Below, piece by piece: positions 1 to 9,352 of a DNA stretch of 9,352 nucleotides. Made by a program: the position numbers and the translations under genes. The notes below the pieces were generated by a model, which was not told the origin of the DNA, ran no database searches, and was given only the letters and a program-made list of their open reading frames with translations. This DNA is from Acidobacteriota bacterium (GTDB taxonomy: Bacteria > Acidobacteriota > Vicinamibacteria > Vicinamibacterales > UBA2999), in the NCBI GenBank assembly GCA_013140955.1, contig JABFRY010000252.1:1-9352 (forward strand), read 5' to 3'. The first letter of the stretch is position 1; every line of letters starts with the position of its first letter.

Positions 1-638
1 GCAGAACCGTCCGCTGGCTCCGCGTCGAACGACCAGTAGACGAACAGCGCCTTCCCCTTCACGTAGGCCCGCGGCATGAAGCCCCAGTACCGGCTGTCCT
101 GCGAGTTGTCCCTGTTGTCACCCATCATGAAGAAATGGTCGGGTGGCACCGTCACGGGACCGTAGCGCACGCGGACGTCGTAATCGGTCAATCCCTCGGC
201 GCTTCCCTCTGGAGCGGGAGGAAAGAGGTAGTGCACGTAGGGCTCCTCGAGGGGCGCGCCGTTGATGTACACCTTCTTGTTCCGCAGCTCGAGGGTCTCG
301 CCGGGAAGCCCGATCACACGCTTGATGAAGTCGCGCTCCGGCTCCTCGGGGTACTTGAAGACCACGACGTCGCCGCGCTCGATCGCGTCCATGGGCAGCA
401 GCCGCCTCTCGAGGTCCGAGAGCGTGGGGCCGAACACGAACTTGTTCACCAGCAGGTGGTCTCCGATGAGGAGGTTGTTCTCCATCGAGCCGGTGGGAAT
501 CTTGAAGGCCTGGACGATGAACGTGCGGGCGAAGATCGCCAGGATCACGGCGACGCAGATCGACTCGAAGTACTCCCGGAGCGTCGACTTCCTGTAGGGC
601 GCGGGGGGCTGCCCCGGCTGCGGCTTCGTCTTGGCCAT
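1..638 (-). CDS. lepB: Signal peptidase I (S26 family), C-terminus beyond the left edge
   Basis: Membrane-anchored serine protease that removes signal peptides from exported preproteins on the outer face of the cytoplasmic membrane. Reading starts at the ATG at 638-636 and stays open to the window edge (212 codons), so the end of the protein is missing. After a basic, Pro-rich cytoplasmic tail there is one hydrophobic segment (about residues 20-45) followed directly by the catalytic box PTGSMENN, with nucleophile Ser51. The general base Lys106 lies in DFIKRVIGLPGE, and the box MGDNRDNSQDSR is at residues 172-183. This Ser/Lys pair and box order are diagnostic of bacterial type I signal peptidase. 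The gene follows lepA by 32 bp in the same direction, as in the classic lepA-lepB operon, so it is probably co-transcribed with lepA. No convincing Shine-Dalgarno sequence precedes the ATG; a weak GAGA lies about 9 nt upstream. Confidence 0.97.
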   Translation of the reverse strand, partial: MAKTKPQPGQPPAPYRKSTLREYFESICVAVILAIFARTFIVQAFKIPTGSMENNLLIGDHLLVNKFVFGPTLSDLERRLLPMDAIERGDVVVFKYPEEPERDFIKRVIGLPGETLELRNKKVYINGAPLEEPYVHYLFPPAPEGSAEGLTDYDVRVRYGPVTVPPDHFFMMGDNRDNSQDSRYWGFMPRAYVKGKALFVYWSFDAEPADGS

Positions 639-670
639 GTCAGTAGTCTCGCAGACCGGCGCGTCCAGCG

Positions 671-2473
<1,803 letters not shown>

Positions 2474-2489
2474 CGGGAAGCAAACGGAA

Positions 2490-2498
2490 AGTATAGCA
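2490..2498 (-). promoter_or_regulatory. Putative extended -10 promoter element of lepA
   Basis: Read on the minus strand the bases are TGCTATACT, that is TGn followed by a -10 hexamer matching TATAAT at 5 of 6 positions. No -35 box is recognisable 16-18 bp further up, as expected for extended -10 promoters. Transcription would start near 2483, leaving a leader of only about 10 nt before the lepA ATG. The nearly identical element before mutS2 makes chance less likely, but there is no experimental support. Confidence 0.4.
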
Positions 2499-2520
2499 CC
2501 GGCTTCCCGGCCGTCCGGAC

Positions 2521-2537
2521 GCGCAGGCGTCCTGCGC
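2521..2537 (-). terminator. Perfect GC-rich hairpin after the radical-SAM-like gene (possible terminator)
   Basis: A 7-bp perfect inverted repeat, GCGCAGG and CCTGCGC, flanks a 3-nt loop. It begins 8 bp after the stop codon of the upstream gene on the minus strand. No T-tract follows, so it is not a canonical intrinsic terminator. It may stop or pause transcription or protect the 3' end of the message. Its position between that stop codon and the putative lepA promoter fits a boundary between two transcription units. Confidence 0.35.
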
Positions 2538-2545
2538 CGCGGGCA

Positions 2546-3817
2546 TCAGGCGGCGATATGCGCCCGCTGGTGGCGCTCGTTCCAGTGGACCAGACCGGCG
2601 GCTCCAGCTGCGTACCGCGCGGGATCGAGCGTCGCGAGGTCGGCCTCGCAGGACTGCGTCAGGCAATGGCGGCAGTCGATGTCGGGAACCGGCAGCGGGA
2701 ACTCCGCGTAGAGCGCCTGGCGGCCTTCGAGCAGGTGCGCGTAGTACTCGAGCGGTGCCGGCGGGCGGCCCGCATAGGCAGCGCCGGTCGAAGGCACCCA
2801 GATGGCGTACTTGGGATAGACGCCCTGCTCGCAGCACCACCGCATGCCCGCGAGCGTGCTCTCGGCGGCCGCCTGCGGCGTCTCGTACAACCCGGGCACC
2901 ATGGTCTCGACACCGGCCACGAAGTTCGACAGGACGCGCCCGGGCCCGAACACCCCGACCGCCTCTGCGAGGCACGCCATCCACCGCTCGCGTCCCACGG
3001 ACCTGGCCTTGCCCGGCAGGACGTCGGTCCATGCCTTCTCGTCCCACACCTCCATCGAGTAGCAGGCGTAGTCGAAGCCGGCGTCACGGAGGCGACGCGA
3101 GTCGGGAGCATCGAGCGCCTGGATGGCGGCCACCGTCGGGGGAACGGGCAGACCGGTCTCCCGAACCGCCGCCATGTAGGTCAGGAAGGCATCCGCCTCC
3201 TTCGTACGGTTGAACAGGCTGCCGCCGCTGAAGGCCAGGTATCCGATGGCGCCCTGCTCGCCCCAGATGCGCCCGAGGGTCTCGCGCATGTCGCTCACGT
3301 TCGGCCGCATCTCCTGCGACTTGCCCATCCTCACCCAGGAACAGAAGCGGCACTCCTCGTGATCCACCGCGAACTCGCAGTGCCGGAGCAGGAAGATGGC
3401 CACGGGTCCGCACGCGCCACCGAGGCTCGGGGTGAACACGCTCGCCATCGGCGCCTGTGTGGACGTGCGACCACCCGTCCACGTGAAGCGGGGTCCTGGC
3501 ATCAGGTCGCACACGGGCTCGTGCGCCGCCCCGTCGACGAGGCGCAGGCGCCCGGACTCCGGGTCTACCAGGATCGTGTACCGGCTGGCCGGATTGTGAC
3601 CGACGAACACGGGTGAGCCGTCCGGCAGCGTGACGCTGCCCTGCAGGTGCGCCTTGAAGTCGACGGGCTTCTGCCCCTTCTCGTCGTGGTGATGGTAGTG
3701 CCGCGTCCCTATTGGGGCGGCGCCGAACTGCACGCCCTGTCGGAGCAGGTCCACCTTGAGCATGACGGTGGGCGGCAGGTGCGGAAACATGGCGTGGAAT
3801 TCGTCGAGAACGGGCAT
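2546..3817 (-). CDS. Radical-SAM-like Fe-S protein of unknown function
   Basis: I do not recognise a named family; a radical-SAM-type enzyme is the best reading of the motifs. The 423-residue protein has a Cys triad C147-x8-C156-x2-C159 (HCEFAVDHEECRFC), an expanded form of the usual CxxxCxxC that binds the 4Fe-4S cluster. Downstream come features expected of a radical-SAM barrel: FSGGSL (196-201, like the SAM-binding GGE motif), YSMEVWDE (253-260) followed by PGK (268-270, reminiscent of the BioB-like region), and SNFVAGVE (297-304). A second cluster, C382-x2-C385-x4-C390 (CRHCLTQSC), could bind an auxiliary Fe-S cluster or zinc. A His-rich patch (RHYHHHDE) lies at 39-46. There is no signal peptide or membrane segment, so it is probably cytosolic. 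It lies upstream of lepA in the same direction. The start is the longest ATG, with no clear ribosome site; Met10 is an alternative. The substrate cannot be inferred. Confidence 0.75.
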   Translation of the reverse strand: MPVLDEFHAMFPHLPPTVMLKVDLLRQGVQFGAAPIGTRHYHHHDEKGQKPVDFKAHLQGSVTLPDGSPVFVGHNPASRYTILVDPESGRLRLVDGAAHEPVCDLMPGPRFTWTGGRTSTQAPMASVFTPSLGGACGPVAIFLLRHCEFAVDHEECRFCSWVRMGKSQEMRPNVSDMRETLGRIWGEQGAIGYLAFSGGSLFNRTKEADAFLTYMAAVRETGLPVPPTVAAIQALDAPDSRRLRDAGFDYACYSMEVWDEKAWTDVLPGKARSVGRERWMACLAEAVGVFGPGRVLSNFVAGVETMVPGLYETPQAAAESTLAGMRWCCEQGVYPKYAIWVPSTGAAYAGRPPAPLEYYAHLLEGRQALYAEFPLPVPDIDCRHCLTQSCEADLATLDPARYAAGAAGLVHWNERHQRAHIAA

Positions 3818-3943
3818 GCGGACGGGAAAAGCAAATCACGATCCCGGTCGGCCGCGGCCGTTCTGCACACGCCGGCATCCGGCCTCACGCTCCCTGCCGG
3901 AAATAGGCCGCAGCGCTGGGGAAAAAGGCGCTCGATGCGGGGG
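3818..3943. other. 126-bp intergenic region between citrate synthase and the radical-SAM-like gene
   Basis: This is the gap between two minus-strand units. It holds short GC-rich symmetric elements: a perfect 12-bp palindrome CGGCCGCGGCCG (3849-3860), a small hairpin GCCGG-CAT-CCGGC (3871-3883), and a weak stem AGCGC/GCGCT (3912-3916 with 3928-3932) whose 11-nt loop carries five T on the minus strand. One or more could end the citrate synthase message, but none is a textbook intrinsic terminator. I found no convincing -10/-35 pair for the radical-SAM-like gene here, so its transcription start is unresolved. Confidence 0.5.
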
Positions 3944-5095
<1,152 letters not shown>

Positions 5096-5117
5096 ACCCG
5101 GCTGGACGCGCGGCGAC

Positions 5118-6617
5118 TCAGACGTCTTCGGTCCCGGCAACGGGCTTGAGCAGGACGTTGTCGCCCGAGTACTGCTGGACGATCGAGAGGAGCCCCGTGT
5201 AGAGGAAGCCGATCTGGAAGAGCATCAGGAACGGCAGTGTGCCGTAGATGCCGTTGGCGAGCGCGTAGAACACGGTCGCCGTGAAGTAGAGACCGAGGCC
5301 GAGTTCGATGAGGGGCTGGACGAGGAAGCTCTGCCGGTACTTCTTGCCGACCCACTCGTCGCCCGCGCCCTCGATCCGGTACTTCGGCGTGCGGGCGAAC
5401 TCGCTCTGTCGGTTGAACAGTGCCTCGAAGACGGCGCGGGTGTTGTTGACGGCCAGGCCGATGCCGATCGACATCAGGAACGGCAGGTACTTCAGGCGCC
5501 TGGTCCAGTCGTCGTGCAACTCGCGCTGGCACACCATGTAGAAGTTGGCCACCGACGCCGTCGCCGCGAAGAACAGCGGCACGTCGATGAGCAGCATCTC
5601 GTACCAGCCCATGTTGTAGCGGATGACCATGGCCGGCGCCATCAGCACCGACAACACGCACATGAGCGGGTAGTTGAAATTGGCCGTGAGATGGAAGAAC
5701 GCCTCCACCTTGACGCGGCGCGGCAGATCGGCCTGCAGGATCCGCGGCAGGAGCTTGCGGCAGGTCTGGATGGAGCCCTTGGCCCAGCGGTGCTGCTGCG
5801 ACTTGAAGGAGTTCATCTCCACCGGCACTTCGGCGGGGGCCACCAGGTCCTTGAGGAACACGAACCGCCAGCCCCGGAGCTGGGCGCGATAGCTCAAGTC
5901 CAGGTCCTCGGTCAGCGTGTCGTGCTGCCAGCCGCCGGCGTCCTGGATGGTGGTGCGCCGCCAGATGCCCGCGGTGCCGTTGAAGTTGAAGAACATGCCG
6001 GCGCGGTTCCTGGCGCCGTGCTCGAGCACGAAGTGACCATCGAGCAGGATGGCCTGGATCTTCGTGAGCAGCGAGTAGTCCTCGTTGATGTGGCCCCAAC
6101 GCGCCTGCACCATGCCGACCTGCCGGTCGGCGAAAAACGGCACGGTGCGGCGGAGGAAGTCCTCCGTGGGCACGAAGTCGGCATCGAAGATGGCCACCAG
6201 CTCACCGCTGGCGCTGGCGAGGCCTGCTTCGAGGGCCCCGGCCTTGTAGCCGCTCCGGTCGGTGCGGTGCAGGTACACGATGTCGAGGCCCTGGGCGGCA
6301 TGGCGTCGGACGGCGCGCTGCGCCACCCCGGTGGTCTCGTCCGTGGAGTCGTCGAGGACCTGCACCTGCAGCAGCTCCCGGGGATAGTCGATCCGGGCCA
6401 CGGCGTCGATCAGCCGATCTGCCACGTACATCTCGTTGTAGATGGGCAGCTGGATCGTGACCCGCGGCAGCTGCTCCAGCTGCCCGGCGGGGACCGGTTC
6501 CTCGTCCCGATGCCGCATGTACTGGTACACGAGGTAGTAGCGGTGCCAGCCGTACACGGCCAGTACCACCAGGACGAAGAAGTAGGTGGCGAGGATCGAC
6601 GTCTCGACGGCGGTCAT
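5118..6617 (-). CDS. Membrane GT2 glycosyltransferase, CslA/cellulose-synthase-like
   Basis: A probable processive beta-glycan or glucomannan-type synthase that uses a nucleotide sugar at the inner membrane. The 499-residue protein starts with a membrane helix (about 7-23), then a cytoplasmic GT-A domain with PIYNE (58-62), DDST (89-92), the metal-binding DAD in IFDADF (145-147), TED with the catalytic Asp (236-238) and QQHRW (274-278, the QxxRW motif of polymerising GT2 enzymes). Several membrane segments follow, roughly at 305-325, 335-355, 370-390 and 425-480. Plant CslA mannan synthases and bacterial CslA-like proteins share this layout; the donor sugar and product cannot be read from the sequence. 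The frame stays open upstream to 6902, but the ATG at 6617 is preferred because a consensus promoter lies just before it, the membrane helix begins there, and GGAG stands 3 nt upstream. The upstream extension would overlap larB. Confidence 0.94.
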   Translation of the reverse strand: MTAVETSILATYFFVLVVLAVYGWHRYYLVYQYMRHRDEEPVPAGQLEQLPRVTIQLPIYNEMYVADRLIDAVARIDYPRELLQVQVLDDSTDETTGVAQRAVRRHAAQGLDIVYLHRTDRSGYKAGALEAGLASASGELVAIFDADFVPTEDFLRRTVPFFADRQVGMVQARWGHINEDYSLLTKIQAILLDGHFVLEHGARNRAGMFFNFNGTAGIWRRTTIQDAGGWQHDTLTEDLDLSYRAQLRGWRFVFLKDLVAPAEVPVEMNSFKSQQHRWAKGSIQTCRKLLPRILQADLPRRVKVEAFFHLTANFNYPLMCVLSVLMAPAMVIRYNMGWYEMLLIDVPLFFAATASVANFYMVCQRELHDDWTRRLKYLPFLMSIGIGLAVNNTRAVFEALFNRQSEFARTPKYRIEGAGDEWVGKKYRQSFLVQPLIELGLGLYFTATVFYALANGIYGTLPFLMLFQIGFLYTGLLSIVQQYSGDNVLLKPVAGTEDV

Positions 6618-6651
6618 ACGCTCCAGAAACCTAAGGCCAACACGATCAACA

Positions 6652-6679
6652 ATTATAGGGTCGGCGCGACATTCTTCAA
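6652..6679 (-). promoter_or_regulatory. Putative sigma-70-type promoter of the glycosyltransferase
   Basis: On the minus strand TTGAAG (6674-6679, 4 of 6 matches to TTGACA) is followed after 16 bp by a perfect TATAAT (6652-6657). The predicted start near 6645 gives a leader of about 28 nt before the ATG at 6617, which carries GGAG. This is the best promoter in the window. It lies in the 92-bp region divergent with larB; a larB promoter must lie in the same stretch, but I see no clear one. Confidence 0.6.
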
Positions 6680-6709
6680 CCCGGCCGACAGGGAGACGCC
6701 CAGCCCGCC

Positions 6710-7468
6710 ATGAACGCACTCGACCTGCAGAAGCTCCTCGACGACGTCCACGCGGGCCGCGCGGACCCGGCCGCCGCCGCCAGGAGCATCCGGTCGGCCA
6801 TGCAACAGGCGCCGTTTGCCGATCTCGAGTTCGCCAAGGTCGATACGCATCGCGAGATCCGGCAGGGCTTCCCGGAGGTCGTCCTCGGCCTCGGGAAGAC
6901 ACCGGCCCAGATCGCCGCCATCGCCGCCCGCATCGTATCGGGGGGGCAGACGCTGCTGGTCACGCGGGCCACGCCGGAGGCCTATGCCGCGGTGCAGGAG
7001 GTCGTCCCGGGGGTACGGTACCACGTGGACGCCCGGGCCATCACCCTGGCGCAGCGGGAGGCGTCTCCAGGAGCGGGCACCATCGTCGTGGCCTGTGCCG
7101 GCACCTCGGACCTTCCGGTCGCCGAGGAGGCGGCCGTCACGGCCGAATTGATGGGAAATCGGGTGGACCGCCTCTACGACGTGGGGGTCGCCGGCCTCCA
7201 CCGGCTGCTGCGGGAACACGCCCGCCTGCTGGATGCCAGGGTCCTGGTGGTCGTGGCCGGCATGGAGGGCGCCCTCCCGAGCGTGGTGGCCGGCCTGGTC
7301 TCCGCGCCCGTCATCGCGGTCCCGACGAGCATCGGCTACGGCGCGAACTTCGGGGGCCTTGCGGCCCTGCTCGGGATGCTGAACAGCTGCGCGAACGGCG
7401 TGGCCGTCGTGAACATCGACAACGGATTCGGCGCCGGGTGCATGGCGAGTCTGATCAATCACCAGTGA
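6710..7468 (+). CDS. larB: LarB, pyridinium-3,5-biscarboxylic acid mononucleotide synthase
   Basis: First enzyme of nickel-pincer nucleotide (NPN) cofactor synthesis: it carboxylates the pyridinium ring of nicotinic acid adenine dinucleotide and releases AMP. LarE and LarC then add sulfur and nickel to make the cofactor of lactate racemase and other LarA-type epimerases. The 252-residue protein has the LarB N-terminal signature D45-x2-R48-x2-R51-x-G53-x-PEVV followed by GKT (62-64), and a PurE-like C-terminal domain from about residue 124 (VACAGTSDLPVAEEA, then GMEGALPSVVAG). C227 in MLNSCANG probably corresponds to the cysteine reported to form a covalent pyridine intermediate in Lactiplantibacillus LarB. 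The ATG fits the family start; GGGAG lies 14 nt upstream, rather far for a Shine-Dalgarno sequence. No larC, larE or larA is in the window. mutS2 follows after 100 bp. Confidence 0.95.
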   Translation: MNALDLQKLLDDVHAGRADPAAAARSIRSAMQQAPFADLEFAKVDTHREIRQGFPEVVLGLGKTPAQIAAIAARIVSGGQTLLVTRATPEAYAAVQEVVPGVRYHVDARAITLAQREASPGAGTIVVACAGTSDLPVAEEAAVTAELMGNRVDRLYDVGVAGLHRLLREHARLLDARVLVVVAGMEGALPSVVAGLVSAPVIAVPTSIGYGANFGGLAALLGMLNSCANGVAVVNIDNGFGAGCMASLINHQ

Positions 7469-7507
7469 GCCCGCCTGCCGGCGTGGGGCGGGGAGCGGCA
7501 GCCGGGC
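7469..7507 (+). terminator. Long GC-rich hairpin directly after larB (possible terminator)
   Basis: The arms GCCCG-C-CTGCCG (7469-7480) and CGGCAG-C-CGGGC (7496-7507) pair over 11 bp with a single C-C mismatch around a 15-nt G-rich loop. The structure starts at the first base after the larB stop codon. There is no T-tract downstream, so termination is plausible but not proven; 3'-end stabilisation is the alternative. It lies just before the putative mutS2 promoter. Confidence 0.4.
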
Positions 7508-7511
7508 CACA

Positions 7512-7520
7512 TGCTACACT
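7512..7520 (+). promoter_or_regulatory. Putative extended -10 promoter element of mutS2
   Basis: The bases are TGCTACACT: TGn plus a hexamer matching TATAAT at 4 of 6 positions, with no recognisable -35 box. A start near 7527 gives a leader of about 42 nt before the mutS2 ATG. It differs at one base from the element before lepA. Confidence 0.35.
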
Positions 7521-7568
7521 CCGCACTCCGCGCTGGAGATTGCGGGTCCCGCCCCGGGGTTACTACTC

Positions 7569-9352
<1,784 letters not shown>

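Noticed and set aside
3849..3883. GC palindrome and small hairpin considered as an operator or an intrinsic terminator
   Set aside because: Short symmetric GC motifs are expected by chance at this base composition, and no T-tract or neighbouring regulator gene supports either role; recorded only within the intergenic entry.
6618..6902. N-terminal extension of the glycosyltransferase by 95 residues
   Set aside because: It would overlap the start of larB on the other strand, is Arg/Gly/Pro-rich with no domain, and starts upstream of the consensus promoter at 6652-6679.
6653..7510. A 285-codon open frame on the minus strand
   Set aside because: It lies opposite larB, which has full family signatures; composition is that of an antisense shadow.

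Overview
The window is about 9.35 kb of GC-rich, densely coding bacterial chromosome with no sign of mobile elements, CRISPR arrays, tRNA or rRNA genes. Seven protein genes are supported; the outer two run off the window edges. The mix of genes (bacterial lepA-lepB linkage, a mutS2, a larB, a short type citrate synthase, a CslA-like polymerising glycosyltransferase) and the high GC suggest a free-living Gram-negative-type bacterium. Acidobacteriota (Vicinamibacteria-like) is my best guess, but that is inference from gene content and base composition only.

Layout, left to right. Minus strand block 1 (positions 1-3817), read right to left: an unassigned radical-SAM-like Fe-S protein, then lepA (elongation factor 4), then lepB (signal peptidase I, cut by the left edge). 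Minus strand block 2 (3944-6617), read right to left: a membrane GT2 glycosyltransferase followed after 22 bp by citrate synthase. Plus strand block (6710-9352): larB (first enzyme of the nickel-pincer nucleotide cofactor), then mutS2 (cut by the right edge before its Smr domain). The glycosyltransferase and larB are divergent and share a 92-bp intergenic region holding a recognisable promoter for the glycosyltransferase.

Functionally these are mostly housekeeping genes: translation (lepA), protein export (lepB), the TCA cycle (citrate synthase), recombination or ribosome-rescue functions (mutS2), cofactor synthesis (larB) and extracytoplasmic polysaccharide synthesis (GT2). They do not form one pathway. 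The least ordinary element is the radical-SAM-like protein beside lepA. It has a widely spaced Cys motif (Cx8CxxC) instead of the classic CxxxCxxC, and a second C-terminal Cys cluster (CxxCx4C). A second pattern is that both lepA and mutS2 are preceded by the same arrangement: a GC-rich hairpin just after the upstream stop codon, then a near-identical extended -10 element (TGCTAYACT). No clearly new multi-gene system is visible.
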